A DNA stretch of 64,000 bases from positions 217,691 through 281,690 of the forward strand of contig NZ_JBLFBO010000003.1 in NCBI RefSeq assembly GCF_047338595.1, in the 5' to 3' direction. Shown here one piece after another: positions 55,143-63,709 of this stretch. The DNA is from Nitrospira_D sp019636945 (lineage in GTDB: Bacteria; Nitrospirota; Nitrospiria; Nitrospirales; Nitrospiraceae). The position numbers and the translations under genes are program-made. The stretch's first letter is position 1. Each line of letters starts with the position of its first letter. Under the pieces are notes generated by a model. It had not been told where the DNA came from, did not search any database, and saw only the letters and a program-made list of their open reading frames with translations.

Positions 55143-55173
55143 GAAAGGGGATCGGGTTTGCCGATCCCCTTTC
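55143..55173 (-). terminator. Intrinsic terminator of pilA
   Basis: A 13-base-pair perfect stem (GAAAGGGGATCGG with its complement) around a five-base loop, followed on the minus strand by a T-rich stretch. It lies 25 bases beyond the pilA stop and would separate pilA from the glycan run. Confidence 0.8.
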
Positions 55174-55197
55174 TTGGACACACCTGCCTAACTTGGA

Positions 55198-55731
55198 TTA
55201 GGCGCCGACATCGTTACGGGTATTGGTCAAGCTGCGCTGGTCGTTAATAAACCAGTCATCGCAGGTGGCATCGGAGTCGACGTTCCCCTGCGCACCTGCT
55301 GTAAACCCAGCCGGTGTCGTTCCTACCGTTGCACTTGCGGCTACTGCATTACTTCCAGTCGTTGGTGCCGATGTACAGCTAGTTGGTGCTACTACGCTCG
55401 AAGGAAGGGTAAACGCCGTGGCCGCAGATGCTGAAGCAGCACCGACCGCGCCCGTGGCATAGAAGTACGTATAGCGTGGTTGTCCACTTGGCGACCAGCC
55501 GATGGGATCGAGCGTGGGGCCTGGAACATACGTCGGAGTTGCCTGTTCAGCCGCAAATGCGGTAGCCGACGTAAAGATAGCGCCAAGGTTGATCTTGGCC
55601 TCCGACTGCCGCGATTTCGCCTGGTAGGCAACGAAGTTGGGAATGGCGATGGCCGCCAGGATCCCGATGATCGCCACGACGATCATCAACTCAATGAGGG
55701 TAAAACCCTCTTGTTTACGAAGCGTCAACAT
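55198..55731 (-). CDS. pilA: Type IV pilin
   Basis: From ATG 55731 the 177-residue prepilin has a short basic leader MLTLRKQEG, cleaved before Phe at G9/F10, then FTLIELMIVVAIIGILAAIA with the assembly Glu at position 5 of the mature chain. A conserved GWSPSGQPRYTYFY motif and a terminal CDDWFINDQRSLTN segment follow; two Cys residues (in TSCTSA and ATCDD) likely form the D-loop bond. An AAGGAGG site lies before the start; frame extension to 55758 is not needed. Middle region is Ala/Thr/Val-rich and could be glycosylated. Confidence 0.95.
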   Translation of the reverse strand: MLTLRKQEGFTLIELMIVVAIIGILAAIAIPNFVAYQAKSRQSEAKINLGAIFTSATAFAAEQATPTYVPGPTLDPIGWSPSGQPRYTYFYATGAVGAASASAATAFTLPSSVVAPTSCTSAPTTGSNAVAASATVGTTPAGFTAGAQGNVDSDATCDDWFINDQRSLTNTRNDVGA

Positions 55732-55751
55732 TGTACTGCCTCCTTGTTGAT

Positions 55752-55838
55752 GGTTCACTGACGGCTCGGTTCATAACCTGCGGCGCCTTTGTTGCCGCCT
55801 ACCGGTTCTCATAGCAGGTTCAATGCCGGTCAGTGACC
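55752..55838 (-). ncRNA. Structured 5' leader RNA of pilA
   Basis: Three nested complementary pairs are readable: GGTTCACTGACGGC with GCCGGTCAGTGACC (55752-55765 and 55825-55838; 13 pairs with one bulge on each side), AACCTGC with GCAGGTT (55775-55781 and 55814-55820), and a small inner hairpin (GCGGC with GCCGC). The predicted transcription start (about 55838) coincides with the first base of the outer stem, and the structure ends about 13 bases before the ribosome binding site. No known riboswitch core was recognised. Confidence 0.65.
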
Positions 55839-55844
55839 ACGCTC

Positions 55845-55872
55845 AGGGTACCACTAATCGCTGATGTTGCAA
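55845..55872 (-). promoter_or_regulatory. Possible sigma-70 promoter of pilA
   Basis: On the minus strand TTGCAA (55872-55867) is followed after 16 bases by TACCCT (55850-55845). No convincing sigma-54 (-24 GG / -12 GC) element was found, although pilA genes often use one. The match is moderate. Confidence 0.35.
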
Positions 55873-56056
55873 TGAGTTATGAAAAAGCCACCATCCGAAC
55901 GGCCTTCCCTGGACGGTTTTTCGACCGTAATATGTTCTGAACGGCCAAGAATTGGCACATGCGAGGTTCGGAAGCAGGCTGAAACGGGGTAGAGGAAATC
56001 AGACAATCGGCCGCTTAAGAAGCACAACAGATCAGGGATTGTGAGAGAGGAGAAAT

Positions 56057-57880
56057 TTAAGGGATCGCTTGTTGACTCTGTGTCTTCTCCGCAACACGGC
56101 GCTTGGCCTGCTGGATTCGCTCTTCATAAGCAGGATTGGTCATGCCTTGCTCGCGGAAGCGTTGGAGCAGTTTATCGTTGGACGGGTCCAGCTCAAGTGA
56201 GTGAAGCCATGCGTCACGTGCGTCACTCGCCTTCTGTTGTTTGATATAGATGTCCCCCAAATGTTCATAGATCACAGGATCATCGCCGACCAGCGAAACA
56301 GCCTTCTTGATCTCGATGAGGGCCTCTGCGAGCATACCGGACTTATAGAAGGCCCAACCTAGGCTATCTACATAGTACCCATTTTCAGGTTTCAGCGCGA
56401 CCGCCCGTTTCGTCAGGGATAGAGCTTGGTCAATCTTGATCCCGCGGTCGGCATAACTGTACCCGAGATAGTTCAGCGCATCGGCATGATGCGGATCCAG
56501 GGAGAGCGCTGTTTCCATCGCCTGTTCCACGTCTTCGAAGCGATTCAACTTGTCGTACGCCGTGCCAAGGTTGAAATGAAGGTCGGCGTTCTTTGGATGA
56601 TGCCGAATCCCTTCTTCAAAGGCTTGCGTGGCCTTTTCAAACTGATCACTCTGCACATACGCCAATCCCAGAACAATGTAGGGCTCCGGTTGTTTCGGCA
56701 CCAGCCGCACGGCTTCACTGAGATGCGTCACGGCTTCTGGAAACTGTTTGAGCCGATAGAGAAGCACGCCGAGATGGATGTGGCTATCCGAGAATTTGGG
56801 ATCCAAGTGAATATTGTACCGATAGGTTTCTATGGCCTTTGGAAAATCCTTTGATTCTTCGTATAAATATCCAAGGTAGTCACGCACCTTGAGCTCCGCC
56901 GGCTTGGCGTTCAAAATCTCGGTCAATCGACTGATTGCCTTGGAGAACTCTTTTTTTTCTCCGTAGATCAGCGCCATCCGCAATTGGGCATCAAGATCGC
57001 CGGGATTATCTTGCAATATCGTTTCAAGTTCTGCGAGACCTCCGGCATAGTCTTTGGTCGCGATATATAACTGGACCAAATGTTGCCGAATGTCTCGATT
57101 GCGTGGATTGACCTGTTCAAGATACCGCTTCAGCACGACGATGGCTTTGTCTTTTTCTTGGCGTGATTCAAGCACCGACGCTTGTGCGAGATAGGCCGGT
57201 TCAAATGCTGGATTGACTGTGATGGCGCGATCAAAACTTGCCAGGGCTTGGTCGGTGTTTCCGGCTTCCAGTGAGATGCGACCCAGGTAATAGTGACCGA
57301 TCGGGGAATCCGAGGTGTACTGCAGGCCCTTTTTCACAGCCTGCTCAGCCTCGGCGATTCGCTTCTGGTTTAAGAGGATCAACCCTTTGGGGAAATAGGA
57401 CTCTCCTCTCTCTGGGGCGCTCTCGATCGCCTTGTCCAGCAGTTCCAGGGCACGTTCCGGTTTCCCAGCACTGGCAAGGATGCCGGCCATCTGCGTGAGC
57501 ATCTGTGGTTCGTGTCCTGTCCCCTGGCCCACTGCTTCGGCGAACTGAACGGCCTGTGGAAAATCTCCCAATGCAAAATAGATGGCTGCCAAACGCGCTT
57601 GGACTTCTCGTGATTTCGGGTCGATCTTTAAGGCGGCGTGATACTCCTTGAGGGCAGTTTCAATATCCTGGGAGAGCTCCGCCTGGTGTCCCATCATAAA
57701 ATGATAAGTCGCATCGGATTCAGGCGCAGCCGGGGAAGGCGGCTGGGTTGCAATTGGTGGCTGACCGGTCTTGTGGGGTTGTGGGGCCGCTGCACAGGCA
57801 ACAAGGACACATGGGATGAGCCAGCTTACCCCGAACGGAACAACCCCAGTTCTCCTAGGTGATTTGCTACCAAACGTCAT
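56057..57880 (-). CDS. TPR-repeat lipoprotein
   Basis: The 607-residue product has a signal peptide and a lipobox, LVAC, with Cys29, so it should be lipid-anchored in the envelope. The rest is about fifteen tetratricopeptide repeats (ALKEYHAALKIDPKSRE, AVKKGLQYTSDSPIGHYYLG, and so on), a protein-interaction scaffold. It starts at ATG 57880 with AGGAAC; the GTG/ATG-type frame to 57922 would begin almost at the predicted transcription start. It may support pilus or secretion assembly, but its partners are unknown. Confidence 0.85.
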   Translation of the reverse strand: MTFGSKSPRRTGVVPFGVSWLIPCVLVACAAAPQPHKTGQPPIATQPPSPAAPESDATYHFMMGHQAELSQDIETALKEYHAALKIDPKSREVQARLAAIYFALGDFPQAVQFAEAVGQGTGHEPQMLTQMAGILASAGKPERALELLDKAIESAPERGESYFPKGLILLNQKRIAEAEQAVKKGLQYTSDSPIGHYYLGRISLEAGNTDQALASFDRAITVNPAFEPAYLAQASVLESRQEKDKAIVVLKRYLEQVNPRNRDIRQHLVQLYIATKDYAGGLAELETILQDNPGDLDAQLRMALIYGEKKEFSKAISRLTEILNAKPAELKVRDYLGYLYEESKDFPKAIETYRYNIHLDPKFSDSHIHLGVLLYRLKQFPEAVTHLSEAVRLVPKQPEPYIVLGLAYVQSDQFEKATQAFEEGIRHHPKNADLHFNLGTAYDKLNRFEDVEQAMETALSLDPHHADALNYLGYSYADRGIKIDQALSLTKRAVALKPENGYYVDSLGWAFYKSGMLAEALIEIKKAVSLVGDDPVIYEHLGDIYIKQQKASDARDAWLHSLELDPSNDKLLQRFREQGMTNPAYEERIQQAKRRVAEKTQSQQAIP

Positions 57881-58184
57881 GATTAGTTCCTGCCTACTGT
57901 GTTGATTAGGTTGGGTGGGCATCGGTACAGGGAGATTATACCGAGTGACGGAAGGATGCGCAAACCGCTCGATGTCTCGTTAGGAAGTAGAGGAGGTTCT
58001 CTAGTTTGGTGGTTGTCTTGCGTGCAAACGAGTGAAGCGTCTTTCCTGAAAGGGACTTACGATTGTGGAATACGAGCACTGAGGGAGGATGACAATGCCG
58101 TTGCGCCAGGCTCCCTGTTGGAACGTCCCGGATTGCCTATAAGTGAAGTTGGTTAAAGTCGTAACGGAGCTTCTCAGCGGTCTG
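57881..58184. other. Intergenic region before the TPR lipoprotein gene
   Basis: This 304-base gap separates dnaB from the TPR lipoprotein gene, both on the minus strand. It carries the promoter above. No gene and no strong terminator for the dnaB operon were recognised. Confidence 0.5.
57935..57963 (-). promoter_or_regulatory. Sigma-70 promoter of the TPR lipoprotein gene
   Basis: TTGCGC (57963-57958) and a perfect TATAAT (57940-57935) are separated by 17 bases on the minus strand. The start of transcription should be near 57928, giving a leader of about 48 bases. Confidence 0.65.
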
Positions 58185-59537
58185 TTAGGCTTCACGAAGA
58201 TCCAGGCTTTCAAATTTGGCGTAGCGATCCTGAAAAAACAGTTCTTTCTTTCCGATGGGTCCGTTTCGATGTTTACTGACAATAATATCAGCAATTCCCT
58301 TTCGTTCTGAGTTCTGGTCATACACATCTTCGCGGTAAATGAACATGACTACATCGGCATCCTGCTCGATCGCTCCACTTTCCCGAAGATCGGCCAGCAT
58401 GGGAATTGGTGGCTTGCGCGCCTCCACGGCGCGACTCAGCTGAGACAGTGCGACCACTGGCACATTGAGCTCTTTTGCTAAGGCTTTCAACGAGCGAGAG
58501 ATATCGGAAATCTCCTGTTGGCGAGATTCTGAATCGCTTCGGCCCTGCATCAACTGGAGGTAGTCGACGATGAGCAGGTCTAGTCCTTTTTCCGCTTTGA
58601 GGCGACGGGCTTTCCCGCGCATCTGCTGGACAGTGATTCCTCCGGTGTCGTCGATATAGATTGAGGCCTGTTCCAACCGACCGGCTGCCTCCGCCAGTCT
58701 CCACCAGTCTTCTTTCTGCAGTTTGCCCGTGCGGAGCGCATGTGAATCGACTCGTGCCTCAGAACTGAGCATGCGCAGGACGATTTGGGGTTTGGACATT
58801 TCCAAACTGAAGATGCCGACGACCGTGTTGGCGTGAATGGCGGCATGTGTCGCAAACCCTAACGCCAGACTTGTTTTTCCCATACTTGGTCGCCCTGCTA
58901 CGACGACCAAATCCGAAGCCTGAAGCCCAGCGGTGATGTCATCAAGATCATAATACCCTGTCGGTACACCGGTGACATGTTCTTTTCGTTTCGACAGTTT
59001 ATCGATGACATCCAGACTTTCTTTAATGACCTGGCTGATTGGGCTAAACGATCGCTCTAGTTTCCCTTGGGCAATGCTGAACACTGACCGTTCGGCGAAA
59101 TCGAGCAAGTCATCAATAGAGGCGGTTCCCTCATATCCTCTGGTGAGTACCTCTGTCGATGTGCTAATCAGTTGACGGGCGACGGCTTTATCTCGAACGA
59201 TTTTGCAGTGATAGCGAATGTTGGCTGAACTTGGGACGATCTGAACCAATTCCGCGAGGTACGCGGCCCCTCCAACTGCTTCGAGCTCTTTCCGAGCCTT
59301 GAGCCGCTCGGTCAACGTGATGTGATCGATGACTTCCCCTGTGTCGGCCAGCTCAAGCATTGCTTGAAAAACTTTCTTGTGAGCAGTGCGGTAGAAGTCG
59401 TCCTCGACTAGCAGCTCCATCGCCTTCGGCATGGCGGCGTTATCGAGCAAGATGGCGCCGAGGACCGATTGCTCTGCTTCCAAATTTTGGGGTGGGAGCT
59501 TCGGTTGAGAGAGATCAACTGAACTGCCAGCCATCAT
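58185..59537 (-). CDS. dnaB: Replicative DNA helicase
   Basis: DnaB is the hexameric helicase at the replication fork. The 450-residue chain has the N-terminal collar domain (PPQNLEAEQSVLGAIL), a linker and a RecA-like motor: Walker A AGRPSMGKTSLALG, Walker B LLIVDYLQLMQG and the DLRESGAIEQDAD segment. No intein is present. Its ATG overlaps the hisZ stop by four bases, so it is coupled to an amino acid biosynthesis gene, which is unusual. Confidence 0.97.
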   Translation of the reverse strand: MMAGSSVDLSQPKLPPQNLEAEQSVLGAILLDNAAMPKAMELLVEDDFYRTAHKKVFQAMLELADTGEVIDHITLTERLKARKELEAVGGAAYLAELVQIVPSSANIRYHCKIVRDKAVARQLISTSTEVLTRGYEGTASIDDLLDFAERSVFSIAQGKLERSFSPISQVIKESLDVIDKLSKRKEHVTGVPTGYYDLDDITAGLQASDLVVVAGRPSMGKTSLALGFATHAAIHANTVVGIFSLEMSKPQIVLRMLSSEARVDSHALRTGKLQKEDWWRLAEAAGRLEQASIYIDDTGGITVQQMRGKARRLKAEKGLDLLIVDYLQLMQGRSDSESRQQEISDISRSLKALAKELNVPVVALSQLSRAVEARKPPIPMLADLRESGAIEQDADVVMFIYREDVYDQNSERKGIADIIVSKHRNGPIGKKELFFQDRYAKFESLDLREA

Positions 59538-60928
59538 GGTGCCTCTTCGTGGCTGACCTGCAGCATGCGAACAAGGTTCTGTCTCAGCACCGTTTGTCTC
59601 TGAACCTTGGCCGTACTCGTCGTGTCTCTGACTCGTTGCGGCGTCCTCGGTTGCAATAGCAGGACATGATCCTCGTGAGATCGATCCGTACCGATCACGA
59701 TCGTTGTGGTGGCATCTGATTCACGACCAGCATCCGTAGCCATACGGATCAAGTCTTGGCCAGAGGCTGCAATGGATCGTTGCAGTACTCGAAGACCAGC
59801 CTGGCGAAGTTCCTGGGCGAGGGAAACCAGGTCATGGGACGAATTCGTAGGGCCTACCACAAGGATCTTGGAGTCAAGAGGCTGCATGGCTCCGGAAAGA
59901 TTGAGGCTTCGGAAGAGGCGATCGACATTGAGTCCAAATCCTGTGGATGGTAGGTCACGGCCAAACCGCCCGATGAGGTGGTTGTAACGCCCTCCTCCGC
60001 CTAATTCCATTTCGATCCCCTCCGAGAACACGTCAAAGACCACCCCATCATAGTAATCGAATCCTCGAAACTCACCCAAATCAAGCAGGAGCAGGTCCTT
60101 GAACCCTGAGGCGCACAGCATTCTATAGACACTGGCCAATCGATCTAATGCCTCCAATAGAGCATTCTCACCTTTGGCGAGAATGCGTCCTTTGACTAAG
60201 ACTTCAGCTGTTCCGCAGAGCTCAAGGGCGTCTAGGATTCGACGGGCAGAACGCTTGCTCACGCGCTCTTGCAGGAGAATTTCTTCGAGCCGCGGCAAAT
60301 CCTTTCTGGCGGCGGCCTCTTCAGCCCGTTTCTTCCCTTCGGCGGAGAGTCCAGCGCACACCAAGAGACCCTTGAAGAACCCGACATGCCCCAGCGATAC
60401 TTTGAACGACTGCAGCCCAACCTGACGAAGTGACTCGATCATCAGGGTGATCATCTCGCAATCTGCAGATGGATCGTCCGTTCCAATCAGTTCGGCACCG
60501 ACTTGAAAAATCTCGCGGTCCCGGCCGACATGCTCTGGTTCATAGCGAAATACTGTGGCGCGATAGGACAACCGTAAAGGAAGACGAGCTCCGACCATCC
60601 CCATGGCGACCGTTCGAGCGATTTGTGCGGTGACATCCGGCCTCAAGAGCAGGATGCGGCCGGTCGTTCTATCGATGATTTTGTACGAATTTTCCGCTAA
60701 TCTTGGTTCCAGACCTGGCGCCAACACGTCGAGATACTCAAAGGTCGGCAGGATGATCTCGTCGTAGCCGGCTCCATAAAACCCTTGGAGTAACTGGGAT
60801 TCCAGATGACGAACATGGCGGGTTGCTTCCGGGAGAATGGTCGCCATTCCAACCGGAACAAGTGAGTGTTCGCGTACGAGGGACACCTTCTCCGAAGAGA
60901 GCGCGCGCGCCGGAGGAGCAGCAGCCAT
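59534..60928 (-). CDS. hisZ: ATP phosphoribosyltransferase regulatory subunit
   Basis: HisZ is a catalytically dead histidyl-tRNA synthetase paralogue that activates short-form HisG in histidine biosynthesis. At 464 residues it keeps the class II core (GYDEIILPTFEYLDVL, LLLRPDVTAQIAR, FRYEPEHVGRDREIFQVG) and the EMELGGGGRYNHLIGRFG region, with a C-terminal domain that looks like an anticodon-binding-type fold. The GFDYYDG motif and lack of the exact HisRS signature favour HisZ over HisS. A short HisG must lie elsewhere. It follows serA by 22 bases. Confidence 0.87.
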   Translation of the reverse strand: MAAAPPARALSSEKVSLVREHSLVPVGMATILPEATRHVRHLESQLLQGFYGAGYDEIILPTFEYLDVLAPGLEPRLAENSYKIIDRTTGRILLLRPDVTAQIARTVAMGMVGARLPLRLSYRATVFRYEPEHVGRDREIFQVGAELIGTDDPSADCEMITLMIESLRQVGLQSFKVSLGHVGFFKGLLVCAGLSAEGKKRAEEAAARKDLPRLEEILLQERVSKRSARRILDALELCGTAEVLVKGRILAKGENALLEALDRLASVYRMLCASGFKDLLLLDLGEFRGFDYYDGVVFDVFSEGIEMELGGGGRYNHLIGRFGRDLPSTGFGLNVDRLFRSLNLSGAMQPLDSKILVVGPTNSSHDLVSLAQELRQAGLRVLQRSIAASGQDLIRMATDAGRESDATTTIVIGTDRSHEDHVLLLQPRTPQRVRDTTSTAKVQRQTVLRQNLVRMLQVSHEEAP

Positions 60929-60950
60929 AATAGCCTAGTGACGACGATAA

Positions 60951-62549
60951 CTATGACAGATTCGCGACCTTGACGGAGAGAATATTTGAGCTCGCACGAA
61001 TCTCGTTCAGTGCCGCAGCAGGAAACTCCGTATCCGACCCGATGATCAGAAGGGCATCGCCTCCACGTTTTTCCAAGGCACACTGCATGCGAAGAATATT
61101 GATCTCCCGATCACCGAGGACTTTCCCCACTGTTCCGATGACTCCGGGACGGTCCACGTTATGTATGAGCAGCATGTGTCCTTCGGGGACAACTTCAACT
61201 TTGAATTGGTCGATCTCGGTAATTCTGGCTTCTTTTTTATGATACAGCGTACCTGCGACCTGGTGGGATGCTTTCCCAGCTTCGACACGAACCCGTATCA
61301 GGCTCGTGAAATCTCCGGCATCAGTACTCTTAATCTCTTTGACTTCGATACCGCGTTCTTTTGCCACGATAGGAGCGTTTACATAATTGACTGGGTGCTC
61401 CATGATGGGATTAAGCAGACCTTTTAGAACAGCAATGGTCAAGGGCGCAATGGAAAGACTCGTAACTTCGCCGCTGTACTCCACTGTCACTCGTTCGAGA
61501 CCGGCCTGCACTAACTGGGTCTGAAGAGAGCCAAGCTTTTCAGCTAATGTGAGGAAAGGTTGCAGGCGAGGCAGCAGCTCTGGTGCGACGGAAGGAATAT
61601 TGACGGCCCCTTTTGCCACGCCTTTGGTAAAGTAGTCGACGATCTGTTCGGCGATCCCGATGGCGACGTTTTCCTGCGCCTCCGTGGTCTGGGCACCGAT
61701 ATGCGGAGTGCAGATAAAATTATCCAATGTCAGGAGTGGATTGTCGGGCTTCACGGGTTCTTCTTCGAAGACATCAAAGGCGGCAGCAGCCACTCGTTTT
61801 GTTTTTAACGCGTCGTATAAATCCTGTTCGTTGATGATTCCACCACGGGCGCAGTTGACGAGGAGTACTCCAGGCTTCATCTTGGCGATGGCTTGGGTGT
61901 TGATGATGCCTTTGGTTTCCGGAGTCAACGGCGTGTGAACGGAAATGATGTCCGCTCGACGGAACAGCTCATCAAGGTCCAACATGGTCACGCCCATCCG
62001 CTCGGCTCGCTCAGGTGTCAGGTAGGGATCAAATGCGACAACACTCATGCCGATTCCCTGCGCCATCTTGGTCAAGTGACTGCCGATCTGTCCCGCACCG
62101 ATGATGCCGAGCACCTTGTTGTAGAGCTCGACACCCATGAACTTATCTTTTTCCCACTTTCCGGACTTGACCGAAGCGGTGGCTTGGGGAATGCGCCGGC
62201 TCATGGCGCAAATCATGGACATCGTATGTTCGGCAGTCGTCACGGTATTACCGCCAGGGGTATTCATGACGACGATGCCGCGACGAGTCGCCGCAGGTGT
62301 GTCGACATTGTCGAGACCGGATCCAGCCCGACCAACCACCTTGAGCTTTTCAGCTGCAGCAAGCAGTTCCTCGGTCACCTTCGTGCCTGATCGGACGATT
62401 AATCCATCGGCATCCTTGATTTCTTTGAGCAGCTCATCCTTCGGCATTTTGGACTTCACCACCACGGTGAACCCCGCCTTTTCCAAAGCTTCAACTCCTT
62501 GCTTCGACAAGCTATCGCTGATCAGAATTTTCATACCTGCTGCAGCCAT
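60951..62549 (-). CDS. serA: Phosphoglycerate dehydrogenase, long type
   Basis: SerA oxidises 3-phosphoglycerate, the first step of serine synthesis. The 532-residue protein has the catalytic/NAD domain with GIIGAGQIGSHL, RAGSGLDNVDTPA and CTPHIGAQTTEAQE (active-site His), then the ASB domain and a C-terminal ACT domain (HNVDRPGVIGTVG) that usually binds serine as feedback inhibitor. ATG 62549 follows GAGGGGAG; an in-frame GTG at 62561 and ATG at 62534 are alternatives. The class V aminotransferase gene ends 17 bases upstream. Confidence 0.95.
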   Translation of the reverse strand: MAAAGMKILISDSLSKQGVEALEKAGFTVVVKSKMPKDELLKEIKDADGLIVRSGTKVTEELLAAAEKLKVVGRAGSGLDNVDTPAATRRGIVVMNTPGGNTVTTAEHTMSMICAMSRRIPQATASVKSGKWEKDKFMGVELYNKVLGIIGAGQIGSHLTKMAQGIGMSVVAFDPYLTPERAERMGVTMLDLDELFRRADIISVHTPLTPETKGIINTQAIAKMKPGVLLVNCARGGIINEQDLYDALKTKRVAAAAFDVFEEEPVKPDNPLLTLDNFICTPHIGAQTTEAQENVAIGIAEQIVDYFTKGVAKGAVNIPSVAPELLPRLQPFLTLAEKLGSLQTQLVQAGLERVTVEYSGEVTSLSIAPLTIAVLKGLLNPIMEHPVNYVNAPIVAKERGIEVKEIKSTDAGDFTSLIRVRVEAGKASHQVAGTLYHKKEARITEIDQFKVEVVPEGHMLLIHNVDRPGVIGTVGKVLGDREINILRMQCALEKRGGDALLIIGSDTEFPAAALNEIRASSNILSVKVANLS

Positions 62550-62566
62550 GTCTCCCCTCACTCTGG

Positions 62567-63709
62567 TTACTTTGCCATCAAAAGCTCTTGGGCTTTCCCG
62601 ACGCCACTGCCTAATTTGACGGGATGGCCAAGCCCTTTCAGTACCATTTCTGTTGCAGCCAATGCGGCGATGACATCGAACGAATCAGCATATCCCATGT
62701 GAGAGAGGCGGAATATTTTGCCCTTGAGGTGATCTTGCCCACCCGCTGCCGTCATACCGTATTGGACACGGAGGTTCTTATAGATGGCCTGTCCATCCAC
62801 TCCCTCCGGGGCGCAGACTGCGGTCAAGGCATCGCTTGGCGATTCTTTTGGAAAGAGTGCCAAACCGGCAGCTTTGACTCCTTCGCGCATGGCTTGAGCT
62901 AACCGCCCTTGTCTGGCGAACATCTTGTCCAGTCCTTCGGCTTTCATGATTCGAAACACTTCTTGTAATCCGATGATCAATGAAACGGTTGGAGTGAAGG
63001 CGGTCTGATTCTTGACTTGATTCTCACGTTCCTTCTTGAAATTGAAATAAAAGGCCGCATTCTTGGCTTTGTCGGCTAAAGCCCAGGCCTTATCGCTGAC
63101 ACTTACGAATGCCATGCCGGGAGGGAGCATCAGCGCCTTTTGTGAGCCGGTGATCACGACATCCAAACCCCAGGCATCGGTCTTAATATCGAACACGCCA
63201 AGTGCCGTAATCGCGTCAACCACCAAAATGGTGTTCTCGTAGCCTTTGACAATTTCACCCAGTGCTTTGACATCGTGAGACACTCCCGTCGAGGTCTCAC
63301 TGGCTTGTATATAGACTGCCTTAATCGATGGATCTTTTTTCAGCGCATCAGCGACCTGTTGGGGATTGATCGCGTGGCCCCATTCAACTTTGATCTCAGT
63401 GGGCTGTACCCCAAAAGTTTTACAGAGCTTCCCCCAGCGCTCTCCAAATTTGCCGGCATTGATGCAAAGGGCCTTGTCCCCAGGTGAGAGGAAGTTGGAG
63501 ACGGATCCTTCCATTCCGCCGGTGCCGGATGCAGCCAGCATCAAGACGTCATTCCTGGTCTGAAACAGCCATTTTAGCCCCTCGCGCACCTCGGCAAAGA
63601 TCGGGTCGAATTCGGGGGCGCGATGATGGATCATCGGACGAGCCATCGCCAACAACACCTCCGGGGGTACTGGTGTCGGGCCTGGAGCTAAGAGATAGCG
63701 CTTCAGCAT
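62567..63709 (-). CDS. Class V aminotransferase (AGT / serine-pyruvate type)
   Basis: This 380-residue PLP enzyme resembles alanine-glyoxylate or serine-pyruvate aminotransferases: start LLAPGPTPVPPEVL, SGTGGMEGSV, the PLP-contact VVDAITALG (D165) and the Schiff-base lysine K191 in ITGSQKALMLPPG. It lies directly upstream of serA, so it may supply the phosphoserine transaminase step (as a SerC substitute) or link serine and glyoxylate; the sequence alone does not decide. A GGAGG site precedes its ATG. It is the first gene of the four-gene operon. Confidence 0.9.
   Translation of the reverse strand: MLKRYLLAPGPTPVPPEVLLAMARPMIHHRAPEFDPIFAEVREGLKWLFQTRNDVLMLAASGTGGMEGSVSNFLSPGDKALCINAGKFGERWGKLCKTFGVQPTEIKVEWGHAINPQQVADALKKDPSIKAVYIQASETSTGVSHDVKALGEIVKGYENTILVVDAITALGVFDIKTDAWGLDVVITGSQKALMLPPGMAFVSVSDKAWALADKAKNAAFYFNFKKERENQVKNQTAFTPTVSLIIGLQEVFRIMKAEGLDKMFARQGRLAQAMREGVKAAGLALFPKESPSDALTAVCAPEGVDGQAIYKNLRVQYGMTAAGGQDHLKGKIFRLSHMGYADSFDVIAALAATEMVLKGLGHPVKLGSGVGKAQELLMAK

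Larger units (their letters stand above)
55732..56056. other. pilA upstream region
   Basis: A 325-base gap between the TPR lipoprotein stop and the pilA start. It holds the leader RNA and possible promoter of pilA. A weak hairpin (ACGGT ... ACCGT) and a T-run near 55885-55920 could end transcription of the lipoprotein gene. No coding sequence was seen. Confidence 0.5.

Noticed and set aside
55752..55838. Cyclic di-GMP (GEMM-type) riboswitch in the pilA leader
   Set aside because: The leader has nested stems, but the conserved two-helix tetraloop and core bases of GEMM riboswitches could not be matched.
55732..56056. Sigma-54 promoter upstream of pilA
   Set aside because: TGGCAC occurs on the wrong strand and no GG-N10-GC pair with good context was found on the minus strand.
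59534..60928. Histidyl-tRNA synthetase (hisS)
   Set aside because: The class II core is present, but the HisRS-specific active-site signature is not intact, and the operon context with serA favours HisZ.
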